Source of the DNA: Litorimonas sp039975855
GTDB taxonomy: Bacteria; Pseudomonadota; Alphaproteobacteria; Caulobacterales; Maricaulaceae
Assembly: GCA_039975855.1 (NCBI GenBank)
Contig: JBDWGH010000004.1
Coordinates: forward strand, 310,001-374,000
DNA length: 64,000 bases
Direction of reading: 5' to 3'
Numbering within the stretch: the stretch's first letter is position 1; the number at the start of each line of letters is the position of its first letter. The notes beneath the pieces were generated by a model. That model was not told the DNA's origin and ran no database searches. It was given only the letters and a program-made list of their open reading frames with translations. Of this stretch, positions 1-9,275 are shown piece after piece. A program made the position numbers and the translations under genes.

Positions 1-1
1 G

Positions 2-622
2 CTGAAGGTGCGTGAGACTGCAGTAAACCCATGGGAGCCAGAGCCAGAATTTTCGGCTCTAACGGCGGAAGGCATGCCGCCTGTATTAGTTGATCTCACG
101 CAACATGGCACGCTAACGATCAGCGGCGTACGGGCGATATCCGAATATGCAAATGACGGATCGAACCGAAATCCATTGCTGTCAGAGGATGCTTTTGAAC
201 GCGCCGAGGCCCGAAGACTTTGCGCCTGGTTCGACGAGCGCTTCACAGCAGAAGTCGACGCTTATATTCTAGCAGAAAAAGTTGAACGGGCCGTCCTGTC
301 GCAAACGCAATATGATGTTGGCCCTGCTGACCCCGAAGTGTTGCGTGAAGGCCGGGCATATTTGGCAAATCATTTAACCTATCTAACATCTTTATTGGAA
401 AAGCGCGATTGGTTGGCAGGTCGGCGGTACTCGCTTGGAGATATTGCGGCTGCCGCACATCTATCTTGTCTAGATTTTTTAGGTGAGGTTTCCTGGCGGG
501 AATACCCAATCCTCAAAGATTGGTATCAAAAGATAAAATCTCGGCCAGCGTTCCGTCCCATTTTAGGAGATCGGCAACCCGGTCTACGCGCACCGCGCCA
601 CTATACCGATTTGGACTTCTAA
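2..622 (+). CDS. GST-fold protein, FzlA-like (5' partial)
   Basis: The reading frame is open to the left edge, so roughly the first 25 residues of the thioredoxin-like domain are missing; what remains begins at its second strand and continues into an all-helical GST C-domain. The protein ends in HYTDLDF. That tail, the size, and the queG gene just downstream fit the alphaproteobacterial GST-like family containing FzlA, which in Caulobacter binds FtsZ and controls constriction rather than conjugating glutathione. GST fold is seen; the FzlA role is my recollection of the family and not proven. An ordinary glutathione S-transferase is the alternative. Confidence 0.6.
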   Translation: MKVRETAVNPWEPEPEFSALTAEGMPPVLVDLTQHGTLTISGVRAISEYANDGSNRNPLLSEDAFERAEARRLCAWFDERFTAEVDAYILAEKVERAVLSQTQYDVGPADPEVLREGRAYLANHLTYLTSLLEKRDWLAGRRYSLGDIAAAAHLSCLDFLGEVSWREYPILKDWYQKIKSRPAFRPILGDRQPGLRAPRHYTDLDF

Positions 623-695
623 TAAGAGTTGTCTTGGCACAATTGCATAGGCTGCTATAGCTCTTGCAAATTCAGCTATTTAAAGTTTTCGCACT

Positions 696-1772
696 ATGTT
701 TCGCCAATTCCTAAAATCAATCATTCTTGGCTTCACCGTCTTCATGATTATTGGCACTCTCTCGCCTGCCTCTGCGCAACTCACGAGGGACGGTCGAGCA
801 GATGCCAGTATTGATTCAGCTCAAGACATGCTCGCGTGGATGCAAGAGTCTGGCGCGGTCGTACAAGAATTGATGCCGTTAATGGGAGACGATCTCCTGG
901 GGGCCTTGCTTGCGCCCGTTTCAGGTGACGTTATTGATCTGGACGAATTAAGACTTGCCGTTGATGCATATGAAGAGGCGCGTGTTGAAATTCTAGCACG
1001 CTCTCAAGCTAGAATTGATGCCCTGCCGGCCCCGGAAAGATGGAATTTTGATCGGTCGCTATTTTCCAGCATAGAGCGTGGAATTTATAAAGCGACGCAA
1101 CAACAATACTCCGACCTACAAGATACCCAGGATGCGTTTGCATCAATATCTAACGATATGCTGATCGGGTTCCGCAAATTATCCAATGAGGAAGAAATCG
1201 ACTTACAAGCGATTTTGGGTCGTATCAGCGAAACAAGTATACGTGTCCTACTGTCAGAGAACCGCGTGCTTGAAGCTTTCACAGCGGCCATGCCATCAGA
1301 GTCCCCCAATAAGAATTTTCACCAAATTATGTTAGCGCTTAATAACTCCACGCTAGTCGATATGGAAATGCTGGCAGAGTATGAAATGTACGTAGACCCA
1401 ATATCAATTCGCCAAGAATATGGACGGCGAATGCAGGCAGCATTGAGTGAAATTCCGAATCTAATCCGAACCGGAAGACGTAAAATTGAGACCCAAAATG
1501 AAAGCTATCGAAACAACCTCACAAATAGTCGATTGACGGATAAGGAACGCAAGCTTTTAAACGATGTAATACCGGCGACGCTAACCTTTAGTCAGAGTTT
1601 CGATATCGAGCAGCAGCTTTATGATAACGATCTTAAAACTGCTAGACTCTACATGTCTGACAGAACAGACGAGGAAATAGAGGCGGAATCTGAAGCGATC
1701 ACAGCCCAGCTCCCCAGCCTATTGGACCAACGCATGTCCATCATGATGGGCCGCATGGCGTCTTTGCAGTAA
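696..1772 (+). CDS. secreted helical protein of unknown function
   Basis: I do not recognise this family. The N-terminus is a clear Sec signal peptide (basic MFRQFLK, hydrophobic core, likely cleavage after SPASA at residue 27). The mature part, about 330 residues, is rich in Glu, Arg, Ser and Leu without further membrane segments, suggesting an extended alpha-helical or coiled-coil periplasmic protein. The queG start codon follows the stop almost directly, so the two are probably co-transcribed, although no functional link is evident. The ATG at 696 is preferred because it gives the complete signal peptide. Confidence 0.6.
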   Translation: MFRQFLKSIILGFTVFMIIGTLSPASAQLTRDGRADASIDSAQDMLAWMQESGAVVQELMPLMGDDLLGALLAPVSGDVIDLDELRLAVDAYEEARVEILARSQARIDALPAPERWNFDRSLFSSIERGIYKATQQQYSDLQDTQDAFASISNDMLIGFRKLSNEEEIDLQAILGRISETSIRVLLSENRVLEAFTAAMPSESPNKNFHQIMLALNNSTLVDMEMLAEYEMYVDPISIRQEYGRRMQAALSEIPNLIRTGRRKIETQNESYRNNLTNSRLTDKERKLLNDVIPATLTFSQSFDIEQQLYDNDLKTARLYMSDRTDEEIEAESEAITAQLPSLLDQRMSIMMGRMASLQ

Positions 1773-1773
1773 T

Positions 1774-2829
1774 GTGGTCAACTCACGCCCATCCAATCCC
1801 CTAAAGGCCCTGTCTAAACGCGCAGAATCGCTTGGGTTTACGCGTCCACATATTGTTGCTCTTTCCACATTCGGCACGACGGCGGGCGAAGGTCTACGAG
1901 CTGCCGTGTCAGCGGGGCATCACGGGTCGATGGAGTGGTTAGCCAAGACAGCCTTTCGCCGGTCTCATCCACAGAATCTATGGCCGGACGCGAAATCCGC
2001 CATAATCTTCGGAATGAACTACGGACCCGACAGCGATCCTATGGTCACATTGCAGGACCCCAGCGTTGGAACAATATCAGTCTACGCAAGGGGGCGAGAC
2101 TACCATGATATAATGAAGGGTAGGCTGAAAGAGCTGGCAGGCCTTCTCGCCCGTGACACTGGCGAGGATGTGAAGGTCTTTGTCGATACTGCCCCGTTAA
2201 TGGAGAAGCCACTCGCCATGGCCGCTGGGCTGGGCTGGCAAGGGAAGCACACTAATCTGGTCAGTCGAGACTTTGGGTCTTGGCTATTTATTGGATCAAT
2301 CTTAAGTGCGGCGAAACTTACCCCCACACCGCCTGAATTAGATCATTGCGGATCCTGCAGTGCTTGCCTGGAAATATGTCCTACAGAAGCCTTTCCTGCG
2401 CCCTACAAATTAGACGCACGCCGCTGTATTTCTTACCTTACGATTGAATATGCCGGAGCTGTAGACAAAGATCTCCGCGAAAAAATGGGGAATCATATTT
2501 ATGGGTGCGATGATTGTTTAGCTGTATGTCCCTGGAATAAATTCGCCCAAATTGGTCAGGAAATTAAGCTCGCCGCGCGAGAAGATTTAAACGCGCCAAA
2601 CCTTTCAGATTTGGTATCCCTGGGAGAGACTGGTTTTCGACAAAGATTTTCGGGTTCTCCAATTAAACGCATTGGATGGCCACGGTTTTTACGCAATGTT
2701 CTTTACGCGATTGGTAATAGCAAACAGACATCACTCAAATATTTGACTGAAAACTACATTACCCACGAAGATGCTGTAGTTGCAGATGCGGCCCAATGGG
2801 CGTCGGAACAATTGTCTCGAAATAGCTAA
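1774..2829 (+). CDS. queG: epoxyqueuosine reductase QueG
   Basis: QueG reduces epoxyqueuosine to queuosine in tRNA, the last step of queuosine synthesis, using cobalamin and two [4Fe-4S] clusters. Both ferredoxin-like cluster motifs are visible: CGSCSACLEICP and CDDCLAVCPWNKF. The family motif VDTAPLMEK, carrying the proposed catalytic Asp, lies upstream of them, as does GLGWQGKHTN. At 351 residues it is a little shorter than the E. coli protein and lacks part of the C-terminal HEAT-like extension. The start is a GTG that begins two bases after the previous gene's stop codon; no strong ribosome-binding site is visible. Confidence 0.93.
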   Translation: MVNSRPSNPLKALSKRAESLGFTRPHIVALSTFGTTAGEGLRAAVSAGHHGSMEWLAKTAFRRSHPQNLWPDAKSAIIFGMNYGPDSDPMVTLQDPSVGTISVYARGRDYHDIMKGRLKELAGLLARDTGEDVKVFVDTAPLMEKPLAMAAGLGWQGKHTNLVSRDFGSWLFIGSILSAAKLTPTPPELDHCGSCSACLEICPTEAFPAPYKLDARRCISYLTIEYAGAVDKDLREKMGNHIYGCDDCLAVCPWNKFAQIGQEIKLAAREDLNAPNLSDLVSLGETGFRQRFSGSPIKRIGWPRFLRNVLYAIGNSKQTSLKYLTENYITHEDAVVADAAQWASEQLSRNS

Positions 2830-2856
2830 AATCAAGCTTTCATTGCGGTTTGGAAA

Positions 2857-4323
2857 ATGCAACCATGCCGTAAGTACGGGATGGGTAAGAAAATTTCAAA
2901 CTGCGACGATCGGAAACAACATCGCGAACCGCGGCAGGAGTTGCAACACGCGAATATAGCCGCTCATCGCCCTCTCTCAAATAGCCTAATACTTATTTTC
3001 ATTTTGGTTTACTTGGGTTGGTTATTGGCTCAACCCCGTGAAGCTTTCATAGGTCTTTTTGCTGGAATGGCTTGGATAAGCGTCATGTTTGCTACGCTCA
3101 GGCTCATGGCGATTCTAACCCCGAAACCCAAAGATGACGGGCTTGCTCCGCTGTCTGATGACTTGCCCGTTTATGCGGTCCTGGTCCCTCTATTCCATGA
3201 AGTGCAAATGATTGATCAACTCATGCAAGGTTTGGATGCACTCCGTTATCCGCGGGATAAATTGGATATCATCCTGATTACGGAAGAGGTGGACCCTTTA
3301 ACAACCCAAGCCGTCGCTAAGTCCCTCAGGCCGCCATTCCGTCAGGTCATTGTTCCGATAGGATCACCGCAAACCAAGCCGCGAGCATTGAACTATGCCT
3401 TGCAATCGTCTCAGGCGGCGTTTGTAACGATCTATGATGCGGAAGACCGCCCGCATCCCGACCAAATTTTGGTGGCAATTGCGGCTTTCAATACGAGACC
3501 TGATTGGGCCGCGGTTCAGGCTCCGCTGGACTACTTCAATCATGATGATAATTGGCTGACACGGCAATTCGCTTTGGAATACGCAGCTTTGTTCCATGTC
3601 TGGATTCCTTTTTTAGCTCGCCTAGGTCTTCCTTTTCCATTGGGCGGCACAAGTAATCATATGCGCAGAGGTCCCTTGGAGGCCGTCGGAGGATGGGATG
3701 CCTTTAATGTCACCGAGGATGCCGATCTGTCATTCAGACTGGCTGCACATGGTCACAAAATCGGCTATATTCATCCGCCGACCGAAGAGGAAGCCGTCTC
3801 ATCGCTTGGTGCCTGGCGTCTCCAACGTGCAAGGTGGATAAAGGGCTATATCCAAACTTGGGATGTCCACATGACACAGCCATTTGCGCCGGGCGGTATA
3901 AAGGGCGTCCTTCGCTTTTTAACCTTACAACTCACCCTCGGCATTACCTTACTTTCAGTCTTGTTTTACACACCAGTCGTTCTTGGACTGCCTATCGTGG
4001 CCACTATTTTATGGTGGGTAAATATCCCATTAGATATTGGCTTGACCTATAGTTTGACTTTTTTCTTCTCGGTTTTAGTCGGGTGTCTCATCGGGGTATC
4101 AGGTGCTTGCCGCGCCAATAAACCAAGCCTGATAAGATCGGCTATATCAATGCCGTTTTATTGGCTCATATTATTCACACCTGCGTTACGGGCATTTGCG
4201 GAGCTAAAAAACAAACGGTTCCACTGGCATAAAACGCGACATGGTGTTAGTCGGCCCGCCGATCTGACACACATTCCGGAAACCAAACAAGACTATGTCC
4301 CATTCAGACGATCTGCTGATTAG
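2857..4323 (+). CDS. membrane glycosyltransferase, family 2
   Basis: An inverting GT-A glycosyltransferase of the BcsA/NdvB/HAS-like branch. Two N-terminal hydrophobic segments (about residues 42-85) precede the cytoplasmic catalytic domain, which shows the DxD-type YDAEDRP motif, the TEDADLSFRLA acid and the QRARWIKG (QxxRW) motif. Three or four membrane helices close the protein. This layout belongs to processive polysaccharide synthases, but there is no PilZ domain, so it is not a typical cellulose synthase. Product unknown; an envelope or holdfast-type polysaccharide is plausible. An ATG at 2881 is an alternative start. The next small gene overlaps its end by 29 bp. Confidence 0.8.
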   Translation: MQPCRKYGMGKKISNCDDRKQHREPRQELQHANIAAHRPLSNSLILIFILVYLGWLLAQPREAFIGLFAGMAWISVMFATLRLMAILTPKPKDDGLAPLSDDLPVYAVLVPLFHEVQMIDQLMQGLDALRYPRDKLDIILITEEVDPLTTQAVAKSLRPPFRQVIVPIGSPQTKPRALNYALQSSQAAFVTIYDAEDRPHPDQILVAIAAFNTRPDWAAVQAPLDYFNHDDNWLTRQFALEYAALFHVWIPFLARLGLPFPLGGTSNHMRRGPLEAVGGWDAFNVTEDADLSFRLAAHGHKIGYIHPPTEEEAVSSLGAWRLQRARWIKGYIQTWDVHMTQPFAPGGIKGVLRFLTLQLTLGITLLSVLFYTPVVLGLPIVATILWWVNIPLDIGLTYSLTFFFSVLVGCLIGVSGACRANKPSLIRSAISMPFYWLILFTPALRAFAELKNKRFHWHKTRHGVSRPADLTHIPETKQDYVPFRRSAD

Positions 4324-4510
4324 TTTCATCGCGCTCGCCGTTTGCGCCGGGCTTGTCATTTTAGGCTTTCGCCAGAATTTCAAAGAAAAGACCGAGTTTC
4401 GTCGCGTTCGTCCGCCATGGATGATTATCGCCCTCGCCGCGATCAGCGTTGGATTTATGATTATCGTGCATATTGCCAATCTATTTGGATTTGAAACTGG
4501 GAATAGATAG
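4295..4510 (+). CDS. small two-helix membrane protein
   Basis: A 71-residue protein with two hydrophobic helices (about residues 7-24 and 42-64) separated by a short basic, polar loop, and no recognisable family. It starts inside the 3' end of the glycosyltransferase in another frame, an arrangement typical of translational coupling, so it may be an accessory subunit of that enzyme. The membrane topology and coupling are seen; the partnership is inferred. Confidence 0.55.
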   Translation: MSHSDDLLISFIALAVCAGLVILGFRQNFKEKTEFRRVRPPWMIIALAAISVGFMIIVHIANLFGFETGNR

Positions 4511-4610
4511 GCAGACAATTGGGTTAGTTTTCCGCCTATAACTAAGTCAGTCGACATACGTTATATAAGCAGGAATTCCAGAATTGAGGAATAGAAACGA
4601 TATATCTTCC

Positions 4611-5504
4611 CTACAACACCCCAGAGGGTACATTGGAAGACAAACCCCACTTTTTAGGTGATTGACCATAAGTGCGCTTGAATTCGCGACTGAATTGCGA
4701 GGCACTTGTATATCCAACATTTCGTGAGGCTTCACTTACGCTTGTTCCAGAAGCAATCTGCATAGCAGCTTTATTCAATCTCATGGTTTTCAGAAATTGA
4801 AGGGGCGACATTGTCGTCGCTTCCTTGAATTTTCTGTGAAATACCGCCCGGCTCATCCCAGCATGTTTGGCAAGGTCTTCAACAGATATGGATTGATCTA
4901 AATGAGCGGATAAACGTTCGATCACGCGAGCAATTTCATTTCCAACTCCAAATGCTCGCCTGACAGAAGCTTTAGCTTCCCCCTGTAAAATGGCGTAATA
5001 GACCTCTCGCAACCGTCCTTCCCCAAGAACTTGTCTATCCACTGGATTAGGAATGATCCGTAAAAGCCTTAGTAAGGCGTCGGAAAATTGTTGATCCCAA
5101 CTCGAAAGAGCCAAACCTTGAGGGAGCCGCCCCGCTTTGGGTTGACGAAGAGCGCCACTGGAATTTTCCATCGCGAGAGACAGCTCCGTCATCACGCGTG
5201 CTTTTAAAGAGATTGTGACCCCTATTAACGGATTGTCCGGAGAGGCTTGTGGTGTCCCTGCTTCGACCGGCATCGACATCGTACAGCACAGATATTTGTC
5301 TTTATCATAGGTAAGTTTCTTACCATCAAGAATAGCTTCTTTTGAGCCATTCAGGATTGCGACAATGGTGGGCTCGTAAATGGCTGGGGCGCATTCTATC
5401 GGTGAGGCCACACGAAAGAGCTGCACTCCGGGTAGACCAGTTTCAAAGACTCCATCTGTTGGAGCACATCGGTCAATAATGTCTCTTATTTGCTGTTTGA
5501 GCAT
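4611..5504 (-). CDS. AraC family transcriptional regulator
   Basis: The N-terminal half (about residues 20-190) is an AraC-type cupin-like sensing domain of the AraC_N kind. The C-terminal 100 residues hold the double helix-turn-helix, including SVEDLAKHAGMSRAVFHRKF and the second-motif signature FSREFKRTYGQSPKKW. The gene is divergent from the SDR gene at 5669, and a long inverted repeat lies between them, so the natural inference is that it regulates that reductase and itself. The effector is unknown. Confidence 0.88.
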   Translation of the reverse strand: MLKQQIRDIIDRCAPTDGVFETGLPGVQLFRVASPIECAPAIYEPTIVAILNGSKEAILDGKKLTYDKDKYLCCTMSMPVEAGTPQASPDNPLIGVTISLKARVMTELSLAMENSSGALRQPKAGRLPQGLALSSWDQQFSDALLRLLRIIPNPVDRQVLGEGRLREVYYAILQGEAKASVRRAFGVGNEIARVIERLSAHLDQSISVEDLAKHAGMSRAVFHRKFKEATTMSPLQFLKTMRLNKAAMQIASGTSVSEASRNVGYTSASQFSREFKRTYGQSPKKWGLSSNVPSGVL

Positions 5505-5559
5505 AGGGGTGGGCTATCACACTCCCGACTACAATCAACAACAATACCCTTAGTAGATA

Positions 5560-5588
5560 CAAATAGGCAATTATTCGAGACCTATTTG
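5560..5588. promoter_or_regulatory. inverted repeat between araC-like and SDR genes
   Basis: CAAATAGG at 5560-5567 and its exact reverse complement CCTATTTG at 5581-5588 are separated by 13 bp, so the half-sites are 21 bp centre to centre, two helical turns. The position in the divergent intergenic region suits an operator for the AraC-type regulator. The symmetry is seen; the binding is inferred. Confidence 0.5.
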
Positions 5589-5668
5589 GCTTTTTCATAT
5601 TAAAAATGAGAGTTATGATCGCTTTACAAACACAAAGCGATTGCGATTTTATCGGAAGGAATATGGAA

Positions 5669-6616
5669 ATGCCAAAAAATCAGTTCGGGCCGAGCGGCTG
5701 GACACCTGCACGAATTGGATCACTGGAGGGAAGAACATATTTAATAACGGGCACCACCTCTGGTGCCGGTTTTGAAGCGACCCGCACACTTCTATCTAAA
5801 GGCGCATCTGTCGTCATGATGAACCGCAACCCGCAAAAAGCCGAAGCCTCCATCCGGGCGTTAAAAGAAGAGTTTGGAGAAGACGCCGCTGTTTCCAACA
5901 TTCAAATGGACCTTGCTGACCTGAACTCGGTGAGAGAGGCGGCCGCGCAGACTTTGGAGTTCGTCCCTCGAATTGACGCGCTTATCTGCAATGCCGCCAT
6001 TGCCCAGGTTCCGAAGCAGGTTATCACCAAGGATGGATTTGAAAGCATGCTTGGTACAAACCATTATGGGCATTTCTTGCTTTGTGGTTTGCTGTTTGAG
6101 CGCATTGAAAAATCTAAGGGTCGTATCGTTGTTGTTTCAAGTCTGGGTTACAAAATGGGCTTAAAAACCATTCAATTCGACGATATGAATTGGGACAAAA
6201 ACTACCACCAAAATAGAACATATTCTCAGAGCAAACTCGCACAAATGATGTTTGCCTATGAACTGCAAGATCGGCTCGCCGCGGTAAATACTGATGTCAA
6301 AGTGTTCGTTTGCCACCCTGGTTCTTCGCGAACATCTTTAATTACAACAAGCGGAAATCTCCTCACTCGAGCTATGTTCAAGCTTATGTCGATTTTGCCG
6401 ATTACCCAATCCGCAGAGAAAGGGTCATGGCCAGAAGTTATGTGCGCGACCGAGAATGATTTGGAACAACGGGCTCTTTACGGCCCAACCGGATTCCAGG
6501 AATTTGTAGGTCCCGTCGGTCAGGGCACGCTCGAATCCTTTGCCTATGACAAACCAGTTATGGAACGACTTTGGGATCTTTCAGAAACACAAACACAGTT
6601 TAACTGGTCAATATAG
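5669..6616 (+). CDS. short-chain dehydrogenase/reductase
   Basis: An NAD(P)-dependent SDR of the retinol dehydrogenase/protochlorophyllide reductase-like group. Seen motifs: the nucleotide-binding TGTTSGAG, NAAIA after the fourth strand, the active-site VVSSLG serine, and YSQSK (YxxxK). The ATG at 5669 is chosen because GGAAGGA ends 8 bp before it; upstream in-frame ATGs at 5606 and 5663 are less well placed. It is divergent from an AraC-type regulator with a shared palindrome. The substrate cannot be told from the sequence; long-chain alcohols or aldehydes are common in this group. Confidence 0.85.
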   Translation: MPKNQFGPSGWTPARIGSLEGRTYLITGTTSGAGFEATRTLLSKGASVVMMNRNPQKAEASIRALKEEFGEDAAVSNIQMDLADLNSVREAAAQTLEFVPRIDALICNAAIAQVPKQVITKDGFESMLGTNHYGHFLLCGLLFERIEKSKGRIVVVSSLGYKMGLKTIQFDDMNWDKNYHQNRTYSQSKLAQMMFAYELQDRLAAVNTDVKVFVCHPGSSRTSLITTSGNLLTRAMFKLMSILPITQSAEKGSWPEVMCATENDLEQRALYGPTGFQEFVGPVGQGTLESFAYDKPVMERLWDLSETQTQFNWSI

Positions 6617-6663
6617 CGGGTCCATCAAACTTTTGAGTCGGCGATAAAGTAGCCAAAGATGCG

Positions 6664-7026
6664 TTAATGCACCTTCGGAACAACAACCTCGTTATTCGCA
6701 TCTAACAGCACAACGTTCGGAGCGTAGTTGCGAGCTTTTTCGGCTTCCATCTGGCAATAGGTGATGATGATGATCTTATCACCCAATTGGACACGGCGCG
6801 CAGCGGCTCCGTTAAGGCCAAAGGTTTTCGACCCGCGAGGCGCCGAAATGGCGTATGTGGTGAAGCGTTCACCATTGGTGATGTTCAGAATATCTACCTG
6901 CTCATTAGGAAGAATACCCGACCGGTCGAGCAAATCCTGATCGATAGAAATTGAGCCTTCATAGTGCAGATCCGCCTGGGTCACGGTGGCCCGGTGAATT
7001 TTGCCCTTCATCATGGTCAGCAACAT
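6664..7026 (-). CDS. panD: aspartate 1-decarboxylase PanD
   Basis: PanD decarboxylates L-aspartate to beta-alanine for pantothenate and coenzyme A synthesis. It is made as a proenzyme that self-cleaves before a serine to form a pyruvoyl cofactor. The cleavage site is visible in LHYEGSISID (Gly-Ser), preceded by the typical MMKGKIHRATVTQAD start and followed by NGERFTTYAI and the GAAAR segment. At 120 residues it is full length for the family. No other pantothenate gene lies nearby. Confidence 0.95.
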   Translation of the reverse strand: MLLTMMKGKIHRATVTQADLHYEGSISIDQDLLDRSGILPNEQVDILNITNGERFTTYAISAPRGSKTFGLNGAAARRVQLGDKIIIITYCQMEAEKARNYAPNVVLLDANNEVVVPKVH

Positions 7027-7167
7027 ATCGATTTCTCTCTTTTACTCAAATTCACAGGCGGGGGATGCCTGCTCATCCGTGATATAGGGATGAAACAGCC
7101 GCTTAAAAAGGTGAAGCCGCGTTTTCGCATGGCGGCCCTGCGCCGCATTTATTTGGGGTTCAGGAAG

Positions 7168-7386
7168 CTAGTGGTGCCCACCGGGCGAGGCATTTGGATC
7201 CAGCTTGAATACGCGGTCACAATACTTGCAGGTAACAGACGTATCAGATCCCATATCAAGATATGTGCGGGGATGCCCTAGCGCCCCACCGGAGCCTTCG
7301 CACATTACGCGCGTCGAGGTGACAATCACAACATCCTCATCTTGCAAGGCGGCATCTGACATCACGGTCGTTTGTCCATTTTCCAT
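7168..7386 (-). CDS. zinc-finger protein, CHCC family
   Basis: A 72-residue protein with the conserved pattern VMCEG...GHPRTYLD...VTCKYCDRVF: Cys, His and the CxxC pair that bind one zinc in the zf-CHCC family (PF10276), whose mitochondrial relative is the NDUFS6 subunit of complex I. Alphaproteobacteria carry it as a separate small gene. Translation could also begin at the internal Met 9. It is divergent from the ABC transporter ATPase gene. Confidence 0.85.
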   Translation of the reverse strand: MENGQTTVMSDAALQDEDVVIVTSTRVMCEGSGGALGHPRTYLDMGSDTSVTCKYCDRVFKLDPNASPGGHH

Positions 7387-7433
7387 TCAAGCTATCCTTT
7401 AGAGCGATATGCAAGTTTTAACAGTTGAATTGG

Positions 7434-7454
7434 CCTTTAGGCCACGTCTAAAGG
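7434..7454 (+). promoter_or_regulatory. hairpin in the leader of the ABC ATPase gene
   Basis: CCTTTAG (7434-7440) and CTAAAGG (7448-7454) are exact reverse complements with a 7-base loop, and a further direct copy of CCTTTAG lies at 7396-7402. The right arm contains AAAGG, the best candidate ribosome-binding site of the gene starting at 7465, so the hairpin could mask it. Alternatively it is an operator. Confidence 0.35.
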
Positions 7455-7464
7455 TCGGGTCAAT

Positions 7465-8430
7465 ATGAGCCAGTCACCTACATCTCAATCCGATGCACCG
7501 GCAATCGAAATAAAAGGTCTAAAAAAGACCTATGCCGCGTCAAAAAAGGCCCCTGCCAAGACAGCGTTGCATGGGGTGGACCTGATCATTCCACGTGGAT
7601 CCATCTTTGGGCTTCTAGGCCCGAACGGCGCGGGTAAATCCACGATGATCAATATCCTCGCCGGCCTCGTCAATAAAACCGAAGGCACAGCTAAAATTTG
7701 CGGTTTTGATATCACGACGGAAACTCGGTCTGCCCGCGCGTCTATCGGTATTGTCCCGCAGGAGATTGCGATGGACGTTTTCTTCACCCCTTTCCAGGCG
7801 CTGGAATTGCAGGCGGGATATTACGGCGTTCCTAAATCCGAACGCCGCAGTATGGAAATCCTTGAAGCTTTGGGCCTCGCTGATAAGCGTGATGCCTATG
7901 TCCGGCAGCTGTCAGGCGGGATGAAACGCCGATTATTGATTGCAAAGGCGCTCGTCCATAATCCACCGGTTCTTATTCTAGATGAACCAACGGCAGGCGT
8001 TGATATTGAACTCCGTCGTCAGCTTTGGGCTTATGTAGAAAAACTACATGCAGCAGGAACGACCATCATCCTCACAACCCATTATTTAGAGGAGGCTGAA
8101 GCTCTTTGCGACCGAATTGCAATTATCCATCAAGGGGAAATCGTCGCCAACGAACCCAAATCAACGCTGCTGTCGCGTCTGGACAAAAAAGTTCTCCGCA
8201 TTTCTCCTGTGGACCCTCTTTCTACTCTGCCCGATGACTTGTCGGATTTGAATGCGAAGCTCGCACCGGACGGACAAATCGTAATTGAATATCGCAGCGG
8301 AACGGATTCCGTCACGGGCATGTTGAACCGAGTCAAAGACTCCGGTGTCTCAATCTCTGACCTGCGCACCGAAGAAGCCGATTTGGAAGATGTGTTTATG
8401 GCACTAACATATGCGGGCGAAAAAAAGTGA
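7465..8430 (+). CDS. ABC transporter ATP-binding protein (ABC-2 type)
   Basis: A complete ABC ATPase of the exporter class that normally pairs with an ABC-2 permease: Walker A GPNGAGKST, signature LSGGMKRRL, Walker B LILDEPTAGVD and the switch histidine in TTHYLEEAE. The last 90 residues form the small C-terminal domain common in DrrA/NodI/CcmA-like ATPases. The expected membrane partner does not follow; instead a lipoprotein gene overlaps its stop codon (GTGA). The permease must be encoded elsewhere or this ATPase works differently. Confidence 0.88.
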   Translation: MSQSPTSQSDAPAIEIKGLKKTYAASKKAPAKTALHGVDLIIPRGSIFGLLGPNGAGKSTMINILAGLVNKTEGTAKICGFDITTETRSARASIGIVPQEIAMDVFFTPFQALELQAGYYGVPKSERRSMEILEALGLADKRDAYVRQLSGGMKRRLLIAKALVHNPPVLILDEPTAGVDIELRRQLWAYVEKLHAAGTTIILTTHYLEEAEALCDRIAIIHQGEIVANEPKSTLLSRLDKKVLRISPVDPLSTLPDDLSDLNAKLAPDGQIVIEYRSGTDSVTGMLNRVKDSGVSISDLRTEEADLEDVFMALTYAGEKK

Positions 8431-9275
8431 TATTGGGCTTTCGACGGCTAGCTGTCGGAATATGTCTTGGGTTGGCCGCTTGCTCACCAAACAATCTAAC
8501 GAACATGACGCCCACGATTGAGGTCGAAACAGGTATCAATCCAGACATTGTTGTTGGAAATGTCGATGCGGCTGATCAAGCCGCCTTATCCAATTGGATT
8601 GAGGAGTCGGTATCTCTGCTAAGATCCCAAGAGTTTGAGTCTAATTTCGAACGCGCTAGCGGAACCTATCCGCAAGTATATGTTTCCAAAACGCAGGATA
8701 TCGTTCCCAGCGCTCTCTTGCTGACCCGACTCAAAACGCAAGATCCTCATTTGTCGGCGCTTTGGTGGCCGAAAACCTATGTGGTTCTAAATGGAGAAAC
8801 CTCGCGGCGACTAAGTGATCGGAGAGGATTTGGTTTCGAGGCTTTAAGAAATGCAGGCGCTGGTCCTTATCCAAAAAACCTAATCGGGACTAAAACCGGA
8901 GAGATCGAATTGGGCCGCCTACACTATGCGCGCTATACACAAGGCGACATTGTCGAGAAGTCCTGCGCTATAAATACAATGACACACGAAATCAGTCATA
9001 CACTCTCCGATCAAATAGATAGATTCTGGATGCATATTTTAGATACGGAGACAAATGTAACGCCACCAAGAGGTGTCTTTGAGGCGAGTTATTTCATCGG
9101 AATTATTGCGCAATGCACCTATCTTGAAAATGCCAACCGTATTGCGACATCGGACTTCGAGAGCTGTCTTGCAACATTTAGCGACCCGGCTCGATCTTCC
9201 CGATTTCGGAGTATCGCCTGCGACGATTTTCCCGATAATAAACCCATCACCCCCCAAGGTAGGTTAAAACCATGA
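8427..9275 (+). CDS. lipoprotein with HEXXH motif, possible metallopeptidase
   Basis: Family not recognised. The N-terminus is a lipoprotein signal with lipobox GLAAC (Cys 19), so the protein should be membrane-anchored in the periplasm. Residues 187-191 read HEISH, a zinc-protease HEXXH motif inside the fitting context NTMTHEISHTLSD, so a metallopeptidase-like activity is possible, though the third zinc ligand is not obvious. The GTG start overlaps the ABC ATPase stop by four bases, and the next gene overlaps this one by four, so the three are translated from one message. Confidence 0.6.
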   Translation: MILGFRRLAVGICLGLAACSPNNLTNMTPTIEVETGINPDIVVGNVDAADQAALSNWIEESVSLLRSQEFESNFERASGTYPQVYVSKTQDIVPSALLLTRLKTQDPHLSALWWPKTYVVLNGETSRRLSDRRGFGFEALRNAGAGPYPKNLIGTKTGEIELGRLHYARYTQGDIVEKSCAINTMTHEISHTLSDQIDRFWMHILDTETNVTPPRGVFEASYFIGIIAQCTYLENANRIATSDFESCLATFSDPARSSRFRSIACDDFPDNKPITPQGRLKP

